From positions 5,022,001 through 5,086,000 of the forward strand of contig NZ_AP022614.1 in assembly GCF_010730575.1 (NCBI RefSeq): a stretch of 64,000 bases of DNA, in the 5' to 3' direction. The position numbers and the translations under genes are program-made. The DNA comes from Mycobacterium parmense. GTDB lineage: Bacteria; Actinomycetota; Actinomycetes; Mycobacteriales; Mycobacteriaceae. How positions within the stretch are numbered: position 1 is the stretch's first letter; every line of letters begins with the position of its first letter. Below, in pieces: positions 48,262 to 58,558 of the stretch. Under the pieces are notes generated by a model, which was not told the DNA's origin, made no database searches, and worked only from the letters and a program-made list of their open reading frames with translations.

Positions 48262-50003
48262 CCGCGGCAGTCCCGCCGCTACCGTCGGCTGCGGCTCCGG
48301 GCTTGCTGCGCAAGCTGGTGGCCGCGGTTCGACCGGAGTTCCGGGTGGACATCCTCGTTCCCGAGCGTGGTGCGCTGGTGTTCGACACCGCGCCGTGCCG
48401 GGTGCCGGGCTGCGTGCGCCAACCGCGCACCCGCGGGCTCTGCAAAGGCCACTACGTCGGTTGGCAGCAAGAAGGCCGCCCGGACATCGACGTGTTCGCC
48501 ACGACTGCAGCACCGGAAGGGCTCGGGCGCAAAGAGCTCACGGTCTGCGCCGTCCAGGGCTGCCGGTACGGAGGTGCTCGCCGGGGTTTATGCCCACGCC
48601 ACCAAGGGTTTTGGGAACGGTCCGGCATCGCCGACCGAGACGTATGGCTGGCTGCCGTTGCTCCGGTGGATGATCCCGATCATCCCGTCTGCGCGTTGTC
48701 CTATTGCACGCTATGGACGCAGGGACGGTCGCCGTTCTGCGTCAATCATCGGTCCCGATGGGCAGCGGTGGGATGTCCCGACATCGACGAGTTCATCGTG
48801 CTCTGCGAGTCCTATGGCGACGACCGGTTCGACTTCCGACCGTTCGGTGATCGCCGACAGCTCAAATTGGAGATGCAGTACGCGCTGCAGTGCCGGCACG
48901 ATGAACGCCAGGTCAAGACTCCCGCTGCCGTCGCGCGTCCTGTCATCGCACTCACGGCCGCCAGTGGGGTGGCCTCGCTGCTGGACTGGCCGATGGCACG
49001 TTGGATCGAGTTCTTCGACGCCAACCACGCTGCGCAACACGGCCAGAACGGACAGCTGGCGTTTCTGCGTTACGCCTATCGCTGTCTGGAGGACCTGCAC
49101 TGCGGCAGCGGGTGGGAGGCCGAGTTCCCGCGCGACGTGTGGGAGCTGCACCGGCTCGGCGTCGAGGGCCGCAAGCGGCTGCGCTTCGACGGCATTGCGC
49201 AACCGTGGCTGCGGGATCTGGCCAAGCGGTTCGCCCGCTGGCGGTTAAGCATCGGACGCAGCCCCAACCAGACCTACATCGACGTCCAGGCGGTGACGCG
49301 TTTGGCCGGCTTCTTGGCGTCCCCGCCGGTCGACATCACCAGCCTGGCCGGCATCAACCGCGCGGTATTGGAGCGCTACCTGGCCGACCTGTCCACCGAC
49401 CCCCGGGCACTGCACTCCCGCAGCCGCGACATCAGCTCGCTCGGTGCGTTCCTCGACGCGATCCGCCGCCACGAGTGGGACCACGACCTGCCCGCGAGTG
49501 CCGCGTTCTATCCCGACGACTTCCCCAAACCCGCGAAACGCCTGCCCCGCGGGCTGGCCGAGCACATCATGGCCCAGGTCGAACAGCCCGCGAACCTCGA
49601 CGGATGGAACAACCCCGAGAGTCGGCTGCTCACGATCATCCTGATGCGCTGCGGACTGCGCGTCGGTGACGCCACCAAGATCGCCTTCGACTGCGTCATC
49701 CGTGGCGGCGACGGAGCTCCCTATCTGCGCTACACCAACGGCAAGATGAAACGCGAAGCTCTCGTCCCGATCGACGAGGAAGTCGAGCAGGCCATCGCCG
49801 AGCAACAACAGCGGATCCTGCGCCGCTGGACCAACGGCAGCCCCTGGCTGTTCGCCGCTCCGAAGATGAACCCAGACGGCCGCCGGCCGCTGACTACGCC
49901 CTCCTACCGCGGCCAGCTACGGGACTGGCTGGCGCGCTGCGAGATCCGCGACGAGCACGGCCGTCCAGTGCATCTGACTCCGCACCAATGGCGGCACACC
50001 TTT
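48258..50003 (+). pseudogene. tnpB: Tn-C tnpB, N-terminal part (split by Tn-D)
   Basis: Large recombinase subunit, open from the GTG that overlaps the tnpA stop to T-P-H-Q-W-R-H-T, the Box II motif, after which the frame enters Tn-D and stops at 50054. The N-terminus carries repeated Cys/His sites (CRVPGC...GLCKGH, CAVQGC...GLCPRH). Box I reads MRCGLRVGDATKI. The rest (LGTRLINRDVPQEVV...) is at 54279-54792. Rejoined length about 750 aa. Confidence 0.9.
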
Positions 50004-50111
50004 GTTATCTGTACTGGCAAGGAGCGCGTGAGCTACGTGAGTTCGGCGGCGTGACACGCCGGTGCCTTACGAATATCCGGTACTTTCAGGCACGGCCGTT
50101 ACGTTTGTCAC

Positions 50112-51232
50112 GTGAACTCGTTCCACGCTGAACGAGCGGTTTCACCCCTCGATGGATCCGAGGTGTGGGTGGTGCTTGACACCGGGTTGGTGATGCACCG
50201 GGAGGCCAGCGATTTCCTGCGGGCGCTGCATGGGGCCGGGCGTTCGATCCACACGATCCGTGCCTATGCCGGGCGGGTGGCGAGTTTCCTGGGATGGTGC
50301 GCCGATCAGGGGGTGGAGTGGTCGTCCATCAGTCTGCCGGGATTGGCCCGTTTCAAGCATTTCATCGAAGCCACCCGCGCCGGGATGGGCGGTTGCGTTC
50401 GGGCGCAACGGTAAACGCGATCCTGACCGCGGTGTGTGAGTTCTTACGGTTCTGCGCCAGGACCGGCGTGATCGAGCAGGCCGTCGCCAACCGGTTGTCT
50501 GAACCCCGCTGGCTGCGGTTCACCCCGCCGGGTTTTGATGCTGGAGAATCCGGCCAGTTCCGGATGGTGCGGACCCGCACGCTCAAGGCGAGGGCGGAAG
50601 CGGTATTTCCCGAGGCGTTTACACCCGAGCAAGCCGAACGGGTCGCGGCGTGTTGTCGCCGGCCGCGGGAACGATTCATGGTGGCGCTGCTGCGGGATGG
50701 GGGCTTGCGGATCGGAGAAGCTCTCGGATTGCGCCGATCCGATCTGCACCTGCTTCCCGATTCGCGGCGGGTGGGTTGCACGGTGCTGGGAGCTCACGTT
50801 CACGTGCGGCACCGGGCCAATCCCAATGGCGCGCTGGCGAAGTCGCGGTTTCCCCGCACCGTGCCGACGAGCCAGGCGGTGCTGTCGACGTACGCGGACT
50901 ACCAATTCGAACGTACGGAGATCCTCGGCGGCGACGACTGCGACATGGTGTTTGTCAACCTCTACCATGAGCCGCTGGGCGTGCCGATGACCTATCGTGC
51001 GGCGAAACGGTTCTTCGAACGGCTGGCCACCGACTGCGGGTTTGCGGTGCGCCCTCATATGTTTCGGCACACGGCGGCCACGAACTGGGTGCGTGCCGGG
51101 GTTGATCTTGATGTCGTGCAGCGGCTGTTGGGGCATGCCGCGCTTGCCTCGACCGCTGTTTACCTGCACGCACGAGATGAGGATAAGCGCCGAGCCGTGG
51201 AGGCTGTCGCCGCCGGGGAGCGCTTTCGATGA
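50112..51232 (+). pseudogene. tnpA: Tn-D tnpA, frameshifted tyrosine recombinase
   Basis: Starts GTG 50112 (MNSFHAERAV) and reads the core-binding domain to A-T-R-A-G-M-G-G, then stops at 50414. The catalytic domain is in the -1 frame from about 50385 (SGATVNAILTAV) to 51232, with Box I GGLRIGEALGL, Box II RPHMFRHTA, Box III LLGHAA and Tyr in TAVYLHA. One lost or gained base between domains breaks it. The stop overlaps the tnpB ATG. Confidence 0.85.
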
Positions 51233-53579
51233 CCGCGCCGGTGTCGCGTCTGCTGGTCGGCACCGACGCCGACCAGGGGTTGGTGAGTGACGACGCCAGC
51301 TGGCTGCAATGGCTGTCTGCCCATACCGATGCCGCGTGGCGGCCGGGCGAATGGGACGGGTCGCTGTGGCTGTTCACCGGCGATTTGGACAGCGATCGGA
51401 CCGCTGCGTGGCGGTGTCGTACTCCGGGCTGTCCTACGGCGGCACGGGGCTTTAACGGCCGCTGTTCGAGTTGTCGGCGGGCGGGCGGCGGCCGGTGTCT
51501 GCGAGGAGGAGTTCGACCGCGCGCCTCGGCGTCGCCCGACCCGCCCGGTTGCCCGAGGTGACTGCGTGGTGCCCGACTGCGGGGGCGAGTTGCATTGCCG
51601 TGGCCTGTGTTTCCGGCATGAGCGGGCCTGGCGTAAGGCCGGTGGCGGGCCGCTGGAGGAGTTCATCGCGCAGGCTCGGCCGCTGATCGGTACCGAGCCG
51701 TGCCTGGTCGCAGGTTGCGGCCGCGAACGGGTAACCCGGCGAGGCCTGTGCCGGTTCCACGGCAATCGGCTGGCGCGGCAACGCAACCCTGCGTCGATGT
51801 CGCAAGAAGAGCTGGCCGCGTGGGTCGCCGACGAGAAGCCCCGGATCTCGGCCCACCAGTTTTCGTTGGCTGGCCTGCCCGAGCTGGTGCGCTTCGAGTT
51901 GCTTTATGCGCTGCAACGCCGCGATGAGGCGCCGCCTCCGTTGGACCCGCTGCAGGTGCGGATCCTCATCAGCCGCCTGGTGGGGGCCAGCTCGCTCCGT
52001 CACGCCGATCCCGAAGCGGTGTGTGAAAGCGGTGGCGTGCAATACAACTCGGCCATCAAGGGCTTGTTCCGCGACCTGCGCCGTCATCTGGAACGAGCCT
52101 GGACCCAGTACACCGGCACCGACCCTTATGCCGGCAACGTGTGGCGCGTCGAGCTGCTGGACCTGCAGTCCAACGGCTCGCGCCGCTGGCCCGCCACCAA
52201 GGGGACCATCGACTTCGGTCCTATCGAGCTGGGTTGGCTACGCGAGGTGCTCAAGGACTGGGCCCGCAACACCCGGCCCTACCTGCAAGGGCTGCGCCAA
52301 GCGCTGCGGGCCTGCCACGTCGCCTCCCAAACGCTGGTGGCCTGCGGCCGCGCCGACCCGGCCAGCCTGGGCGCGGGCGACTTCGTCCTGGTCGAGCAGG
52401 CCATCGTCGAGCAACGCCGCACCGATGGCTCTCCCCACTCCGCCTCACACCGCACCCAGCTGCTGCGGCTGTTCTGTGCGGTGATCGAGCATGGCCGCGC
52501 CAACGCGCTGATGACCGACGTGCCCGACCCGTTCCGACCACCCCAGCGCCGTCACCGGGTGATCGAGGACGCCAACGAGGAACAGCTGGGAAAAGCACTG
52601 CCCGACATGGTGATTCGCCAGCTCGACCAGCACCTTGACCTGTTGGGTCCGGCGGGCCGACACGGCTCGATGAGCGCCCCGGACCTGCAGGCAATGCACC
52701 GGACCATCTACCAGATCCTGCGTGACACCGGCCGCCGCCCTGGTGAGATCGTCAGCCTCAAGATCGGCTGCCTCGAGGTCATCGACGGCCAACACAACCT
52801 GATCTATGACAACCACAAGGCCGCCCGACTGCGTCGACGCCTGCCCATCACAACCGACACCGCCGAGATCATCGCGGCCTGGCAGCGTCACCGCACGCAG
52901 CTGCCCACCGCGCCGGCGACCCGCCAGTGGCTATTCCCATCCCCGCTGTTGCGCTCCCGGCAGGCCCGCGGTCACTTGACCGCCTCCTGCGTCGGGGTGG
53001 CGTTTCGGACTTGGACGCGCTCGATGATTGACGGCTGCACGCTACGCTCAGCGCTGCATCAGCTCATTGCGACGCTTGGCTACTACTCGGTCACCCACAA
53101 ACGTAAGCAGCAGGCTATCCGTGCCGTCGGATCCTTGGCCATAGACGCCTCGGGCAACCCGTCCTCGTTTGCCGACCCGCTGGCCTACGAACGGGCATCG
53201 GTGTCGGTCCCGTTCGGTAACTGCACCGAACCGTCCAACGTCAAGGCCGGTGGCGGTGCCTGCCCGATCCGATTCCAGTGCGCGGGCTGCGGCTTTATCG
53301 CCCGGACCCGTCATATCTTCCCGCCCTCGAAGAGCACATCCACTCGCTTCAGGCGGACCGGGAGACCGCCCGGGCAATGGCGGCCGCTGACTACGTGGTC
53401 GCCAACATGAGCACCGAGATCGACGCGTTCACCCGCGTGGTCGACACCATGCGGCGCCGCTCGCCGAACTCGGCCCCGAGCAGCGAGCCGAGGTGGAGGA
53501 GTCCAGCCGGATCCTGCGCCGCGCCCGGGCCGCCCGCCGCCTCCCGCTCATCGTCACCTCGGCCAAGGACGCCGGATGA
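51229..53579 (+). pseudogene. tnpB: Tn-D tnpB, multiply broken
   Basis: ATG 51229 begins MTAPVSRLLVG. The frame shifts near 51480 (after GRCSSCRRA), near 53288 (after CAGCG) and near 53455 (TMRRR then LAELGPEQ), and the last frame ends at 53579 overlapping the tnpC ATG. Box I is DTGRRPGEIVSL. Where Box II and Box III should lie (before GYYSVTHKRK) only about 20 unrelated residues are present, so both His-containing boxes appear deleted. Clearly inactive. Confidence 0.85.
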
Positions 53580-54166
53580 GCGCCACCGCGGCCAACCAGA
53601 TCCGGTCCGCAGCGCTGAAAGCGGCCCGCGCCAAAGACAGCCAGCGCAAGCGTCAGCGCACGCTAGCTGCGCTGCAAACCCTTGAAACCACCGGCGCGCC
53701 GATCACTTTCACCGCGGTGGCCAAGGCCGCCGGGGTGTCCACCTGGCTGGTCTACGCCGACGGAATCCGCGAACACATCGACGCGGCTCGACACCGCCAG
53801 AGCAACCATCACCGCCGGACCGACACGCCGGCAGCCTCCAGCACGCACCCGGCGACGCCGGACAGCCTGCGCGCCGACCTGGCCATCGCCCGGGAGCAGA
53901 TCAAGACGCTACGCACCGAACGGGACAAACTCCAGCAGCGCCTGCGCCTGCAACTCGGTGCCGAACTCGAAGCACCCGACCGGGCTCACCTAACCGCGCG
54001 GGTCGTCGACCTCGAGACCATCAACCGTCAACTCGTCGCCGAACGCGACGCGCGCGCCATCGAGGCACAAACCGCCAAAGGTCGGGTCACCGAACTCGAA
54101 GACGAGCTATCCGCCGCACGCGAAAGCCTGCGCCGGGTCATCAAAGCCCAAAACCGCGCACCATGA
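53576..54166 (+). CDS. tnpC: Tn-D TnpC-like accessory protein (DUF6262-like)
   Basis: 196-aa protein with an HTH region (ITFTAVAKAAGVSTWLVYADG, about residues 42-62) and a coiled coil covering about residues 95-190. ATG overlaps the tnpB end. It is intact in an otherwise dead element. Confidence 0.77.
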   Translation: MSATAANQIRSAALKAARAKDSQRKRQRTLAALQTLETTGAPITFTAVAKAAGVSTWLVYADGIREHIDAARHRQSNHHRRTDTPAASSTHPATPDSLRADLAIAREQIKTLRTERDKLQQRLRLQLGAELEAPDRAHLTARVVDLETINRQLVAERDARAIEAQTAKGRVTELEDELSAARESLRRVIKAQNRAP

Positions 54167-54278
54167 CGCACACCTTTGCAGCGACTCCCGCACGCAGCCG
54201 CACACTCCCACGTGCCTCACGTGCCCCACACTTGAAAACACCTCTGACCAGCACATTTTCAGAAAAAATACAGATAAC

Positions 54279-54792
54279 CCTGGGAACACGGTTGATCAAC
54301 CGGGACGTGCCGCAAGAAGTCGTACGGGTGTTACTCGATCACTCCAGCGGTGAGATGACAGCTCACTACGCCCGCCTTCACGACACCACCGTCCGCCGGC
54401 ACTGGGAGTCCGCCCGCAAGGTCGATGCCAGGGGCCAAACCGTTGCGATCGACCCCGACGGCCCACTGGCCGAAGCGAACTGGGCCAAGCAACGGCTCGG
54501 GCGCGTGACCCAAGCATTGCCCAACGGCTTCTGCGGGCTGCCAGTTCAAAAGACCTGCCCGCATGCCAATGCTTGTCTGACATGTCCGATGTTCGTGACT
54601 ACGCCCGAGTTCCTGCCGCAACACCACGAACACCGTCAGCAAGTCCTGCAGATCATCTCCGCTGCCGAGGCGCGCGGTCAGTTACGCCTCGTCGAGATGA
54701 ACCAACAAGTCCTGGGAAACCTCGACACCATCATCACCACACTCGAAACCGACTCCGGTTCAGAGGAATTGGATTCTGCTGATGCGGGCTGA
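54279..54792 (+). pseudogene. tnpB: Tn-C tnpB, C-terminal part
   Basis: Resumes right after Box II: L-G-T-R-L-I-N-R-D-V-P-Q-E-V-V, then Box III L-L-D-H-S-S-G-E and the Tyr region A-H-Y-A-R-L, then a Cys cluster (CPHANACLTCP) and helical end. The open frame starts at 54163, but the part before 54279 is Tn-D end sequence. Overlaps tnpC by 11 bases. Confidence 0.88.
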
Positions 54793-55222
54793 CAACACCC
54801 GGCACCTCATCGTCGCCGCCCGACAACGCCACGAACTCACCCGAGCCAAGGCGATCCAGGCATTGAGGACCCTCGACGCCGAAGGGCGCCCGGTCACCTT
54901 CGAGGCCGTGGCTCAAGCAGCGGCGGTGTCTCGGTCCTGGCTCTACGCGCAATCCGACGTCCGAGCTGAGATCGAACGGCTTCGCGCTGCCCACCGTCGA
55001 GCACCCGCGACACCGGTCCCCGCGCGGCAACGAACCTCGGACGCCTCACTGCTACGCAGGCTCGAAGCCGCCAACCAGCGCAACCGGAAATTGGCCGAGG
55101 AGAACCGCACGCTCCGAGACCAACTCGCCCGAGCACTCGGCCAGCAGCGCACCGCATCCGAAACCACGTCAACCCGCACCCCCCGGAAACGTCTCAGCTC
55201 GATAACGATCGGTCCCTGCTGA
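54782..55222 (+). CDS. tnpC: Tn-C TnpC-like accessory protein (DUF6262-like)
   Basis: 146-aa protein with an HTH region (VTFEAVAQAAAVSRSWLYAQSDV) near residues 38-60, then a coiled coil (about 88-120). It ends S-S-I-T-I-G-P-C, like the Tn-B accessory protein. The right end of Tn-C is about 95 bases downstream. Confidence 0.78.
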   Translation: MRADNTRHLIVAARQRHELTRAKAIQALRTLDAEGRPVTFEAVAQAAAVSRSWLYAQSDVRAEIERLRAAHRRAPATPVPARQRTSDASLLRRLEAANQRNRKLAEENRTLRDQLARALGQQRTASETTSTRTPRKRLSSITIGPC

Positions 55223-55317
55223 AAGGCCTCCCCCATGACCCCACCTCAAACGTCGACGACAACGTCCACAACGAAACACCGCAGGTCAAAGCCCCGAATA
55301 GGCCAGCGGCTCAAGAT

Positions 55318-55451
55318 AATTCAACACCAAGTCGGACATTCCTATGCGAGCACCACGTCGATCTATAGCCACGTCTGACGAGTACCGCAACCGTTTGCTC
55401 CGTGAAGCGCTCACCAAACGCGGCATTGCCGTCGGGGAGGATCAACCGTGA
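55318..55451 (+). pseudogene. Ancestral tyrosine recombinase, C-terminal part
   Basis: Reads H-Q-V-G-H-S-Y-A-S-T-T-S-I-Y-S-H-V (Box III and the nucleophile Tyr). After CACGTC a small loss shifts the frame to a stop; the other frame then gives D-E-Y-R-N-R-L-L-R-E-A-L-T-K-R-G and ends E-D-Q-P at TGA 55449-55451. The last stop overlaps the GTG of the HTH gene, so the three-gene order of the ancestral unit is preserved. Confidence 0.84.
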
Positions 55452-55774
55452 TCAAGAAGATGGGTTATCAGTGGCGGCTGCGGGCGCTGATGGCGCAACG
55501 GGAGCTGTACCAGACGACTGATCTGGTTCCGCTGTTGGCCGAACGTGGCGTGGTCCTGTCGCGAGAGCAAGTGTTTCGCCTGGTCACTGCGCCTCCCCAA
55601 CGGCTCTCAATGGACGTGCTGGCAGCGTTGTGCGACATCTTGGAATGCTCGCCCAACGACCTGATCGAAATCGAAGCCGTCAATCAATCGGTGAAGAAGG
55701 CGGCCGGGGACTCACCGCGGGAGGTGCCGAAGGTGCGGCGCACGACTGTGCGTCGACCTGACCGCAGCTCATGA
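55448..55774 (+). CDS. Cro/C1-type HTH protein of the ancestral recombinase unit
   Basis: 108-aa DNA-binding protein. HTH at about residues 22-70 (DLVPLLAERGVVLSREQVFRLV...MDVLAALCDILECSPNDLIEI), then a basic tail. GTG start overlaps the integrase stop and its own stop overlaps the next ATG. Probable regulator or accessory factor of the recombinases in this unit. Confidence 0.82.
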   Translation: MIKKMGYQWRLRALMAQRELYQTTDLVPLLAERGVVLSREQVFRLVTAPPQRLSMDVLAALCDILECSPNDLIEIEAVNQSVKKAAGDSPREVPKVRRTTVRRPDRSS

Positions 55775-57219
55775 GAGGATCGGCGAACTTCAGGCCCGAC
55801 GCGTGGGATCGAGTCCGCGCTCACGTAGTCCGCGCTCTTGGCGACCTATCGCTTGCAGATGCCGACCGCCTCCTGAAAGCTGCTCGTGTCGACCGGCCGA
55901 AAACGCTCAATCAGGTCGACGCGTACCTGGCCGCTCATGGCGACGGAGTGCTCAACCCGGACGCGTCCTGCCCGCGGGGGCTTATGCGCTTGACGCACGT
56001 ACTGGTGGCTGATGGCCACGCGTCGGTGAAGCCGCCGGCCTGTACGAATTGTCAACAGCGCGTGTCTCTGACCGCGATCGGTCCGACCGGCCGCATTTGT
56101 GGTCGCTGCAGAGATCTCGATCGATCGTTCACGTGCGCGCGATGCGCAAAGACCTCTGTCAGCAGACGCGTCAATCTTCCCGACGGACCCGTGTGCACGA
56201 ACTGTTACAGCCGCGACCCGTTGTCGCGCAAGGAATGTAGCATCTGCGGACGCCTCCGTCCCCGGGCACGTCGACTCGTCGACGGCGGCGTGCTGTGTCC
56301 CACGTGCGCGCCACCGCGCCTATACACCTGCTCGGGATGCGGACAACGGCGCCGCGCCCCGTACGTGGCATCGGAAGGACGCATCTGCACGAACTGCTAC
56401 GCCAAAGCCAGCACCGTGTGGGTATGCGGATTATGCGGAGCCACCCGGCGCCGCCAAAGCAGCAGCGTCCTCGGCCCGCACTTGTGCGGCACCTGCCGCG
56501 CCATCACAACGAGGACCTATTCCGGGATACGTTCACCACACTCGAAATCCACCTGCGCGTTCTGCCGACAACGGCGCGTTGTAGCCCGCCATTGGCCAGC
56601 GGGGCCTGTCTGCACACCGTGCGTGCGCAAGGCGAAGATGTACCCGTCACCATGCGCGGCGTGCGGCCAGCAGGCGGTGCTGATCGGATTTGACCCCGAC
56701 GAGCGCCAAATCTGCGGGCCATGTTCTGGCTCCACGCTCGACTACCGCTGCGCCAATTGCGGTCAACCGGGTATTCGCGCGCATAATCGATGTAGCCGCT
56801 GCCACACCGCCGAATTACTGCACAACGCCTTAGCCGGGCCGGATGGCCAGATACCGGCGCAACTGAAGCCACTGGCGGACGCTCTTGCCAACGCCAATGA
56901 TCCACGCAGCGTCGCCGTCTGGCTCGGCAAGAGCGCCGCCGCGGAGCTCCTCATGAATCTGGCGCGCACCGGACAGACCATCACTCACCACGCACTCGAT
57001 CAGCTCCCACCCGGTGGGCATGTCAACTACGTACGTGAAATCCTCGTTCGCACAGCAGTATTGACGCCGCGTAACGAATACCTCGAACGTATCGAGCCAT
57101 GGGTGGATCGCCACCTAGCCAACTATCCCGCCGAACACGCACGGCTGGTCCGCAGCTACACCATCTGGTACCTCCTGCACCGAGCCCGCCGAGCCAAACA
57201 ACCACTAAGCAATCCCGGG
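55771..57219 (+). pseudogene. Zinc-ribbon-array recombinase, N-terminal part (split by IS30)
   Basis: First 483 codons of a protein of about 745 aa. After an N-terminal helical domain, residues 90-345 carry sixteen C-x-x-C motifs in a row, enough for eight tandem zinc ribbons, then a helical region (ALANANDPRSVAVWL). The IS30-family element starts after N-P-G; the frame runs 24 bases into it before a stop. The rest resumes in frame at 58559 (G-Q-F-S-D-D-A-D-T-G). Confidence 0.85.
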
Positions 57220-58556
57220 TGTCAACGGCGGGGTGGCTTCTAGTCAACGTCGCAACAGTTGATGGTCTGGTGAGGTTAGCAGCGCGGTGAAAAGTTCGGC
57301 GGGACTGCGGTCTTCGAGGGTGTGGCGGGGGCGGTTATTGATCTCGTATTCGACAGCGCGCAGATGGTCGGGTGTGTAGGTGCTTAGGCTGGTGCCCTTG
57401 GGGAAATATTGGCGTAGCAGCCCGTTCGCGTTCTCGTTGCTGCCGCGCTGCCACGGCGAGCGGGAGTCGCAAAAGTAGACCGGCACGCCGAGGTCTGCGG
57501 TGATGTCGGTGTGTCGGGCCATTTCGATGCCCTGATCCCAGGTGATCGATCGGATCAAGTTCGATGGCAGGCCACCCATGGTCGTGGCGATCGCGATACG
57601 CAGGGAGTCGGCGTCACGGGTGGGAAGGTGCATCAGCCGAATCAGGCGGGTCTGGCGCTCGACCAGGGTCCCGATCGCCGAGCGCTGGTTCTTGCCGACG
57701 ATGAGGTCACCTTCCCAATGCCCCGGCTGGCTGCGGTCGGCGGGAGCGAATGGCCGCTGATGGATCGACAACATCGGCTGGGCGAACCTCGGACGCCGCC
57801 GACCCGGCCGCTGGTGCGCGCGGCGATGGGTCCTGCCAGTGCGCAACGGACCCCGGTGTGACGACCTGACCTGTGGCGGCCGTATCAAGCGCGAATGGGG
57901 TTGGTACACAGCCCGGTAGATGCTTTCGTGGCACAACCACATCAATCGGTCCTCGGGGTATTCGCGCCGCAAGTGTCGGGCGATCTGCTGCGGGCTCCAC
58001 CGTTGAGCGAGGAGCTCGGCGATCAGGTCACACAGGGCGGGATTCTTGTCGACCCGCCGCTGGTGACGACGCGCTCTGCGCTGAACCGCCCAGCGGTGGG
58101 CTTCAAACGGCCGGTACTGGCCGTCGCGGCGGCTGTTGCGGCGCAACTCCCTCGATACGGTCGATGGTGCCCGGCCAAGCGTGGTGGCGATCTGCCGAAC
58201 ACCCATGCCCGTGCGGCGCAGATCGGCGATGCCGATCCGCTCCTCTTCGGATAGATAGCGATCGCTGATCTGGCGCACAGCCAAACGATCGAGTGCGGGC
58301 ACGAATCCCACGGCCTCGCCACGCCGATAGGTTTTGTACCCCCTTGCCCAATTGTTTGCTGCGGTACGGGACACACCGACTTCACGACCCGCCGCCAAGA
58401 TGGACCAGCCCCGGGCGCGCAGCTCCGTAAATCGCTCACGCTTGGCGGACTGTGGCCGTCGGCCCGGGCCTTTTTTCACGCGACGCGACGATGACAACAC
58501 AACCTCCAGAACCTAGAGAAGTGTTGCGACCGCCCCTAGAAACCACCCGGGGACAC
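57220..58556. mobile_element. IS30-family insertion sequence
   Basis: About 1.34 kb, with one transposase gene on the minus strand. Related 27-base inner ends (57230-57256 and 58523-58549) match at 20 positions as inverted repeats; outer ends share TGTC/GACA. Flanking GG on both sides is consistent with a 2-bp target duplication. Removing 57220-58558 restores the reading frame of the host gene, supporting these limits to within a base or two. Confidence 0.84.
57244..58500 (-). CDS. IS30-family DDE transposase
   Basis: 418-aa transposase, apparently intact. N-terminal HTH (SILAAGREVGVSRTAANNW) and a second one (GVRQIATTLGRAPSTVSRELRR) typical of IS30; DDE catalytic residues in H-W-E-G-D, T-W-D-Q-G and N-E-N-A-N-G. 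GTG start. The stop lies inside the left terminal repeat region. Confidence 0.93.
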   Translation of the reverse strand: MLSSSRRVKKGPGRRPQSAKRERFTELRARGWSILAAGREVGVSRTAANNWARGYKTYRRGEAVGFVPALDRLAVRQISDRYLSEEERIGIADLRRTGMGVRQIATTLGRAPSTVSRELRRNSRRDGQYRPFEAHRWAVQRRARRHQRRVDKNPALCDLIAELLAQRWSPQQIARHLRREYPEDRLMWLCHESIYRAVYQPHSRLIRPPQVRSSHRGPLRTGRTHRRAHQRPGRRRPRFAQPMLSIHQRPFAPADRSQPGHWEGDLIVGKNQRSAIGTLVERQTRLIRLMHLPTRDADSLRIAIATTMGGLPSNLIRSITWDQGIEMARHTDITADLGVPVYFCDSRSPWQRGSNENANGLLRQYFPKGTSLSTYTPDHLRAVEYEINNRPRHTLEDRSPAELFTALLTSPDHQLLRR

Positions 58557-58558
58557 GG

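Larger units (their letters stand above)
50004..54278. mobile_element. Tn-D: degenerate Tn554-like transposon inside Tn-C tnpB
   Basis: 4.3-kb element with a perfect 10-bp terminal inverted repeat (GTTATCTGTA at 50004-50013, complement at 54269-54278). Subterminal CACGTG/CGTGAG-type repeats occur at both ends (near 50024-50040 and 54211-54227), plausible recombinase arm sites. It carries tnpA and tnpB with frameshifts and an intact tnpC, on the plus strand. Confidence 0.84.
47034..55317. mobile_element. Tn-C: Tn554-like transposon (carries Tn-D)
   Basis: Second element inside the ancestral integrase, 410 bases from the Tn-A end. Terminal repeats CTCTCGAGCC (47034-47043) and the complement of ATCTTGAGCC (55308-55317) match 8 of 10. 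It carries tnpA, tnpB (split by Tn-D) and tnpC on the plus strand. About 4.0 kb without Tn-D. The integrase protein continues F-V-Q before it and H-Q-V-G-H-S-Y after it. Confidence 0.78.

Noticed and set aside
50380..50420. Programmed ribosomal frameshift in tnpA
   Set aside because: No slippery heptamer is visible, and the other broken tnpA (46230) shifts in the opposite direction, so mutation is simpler.
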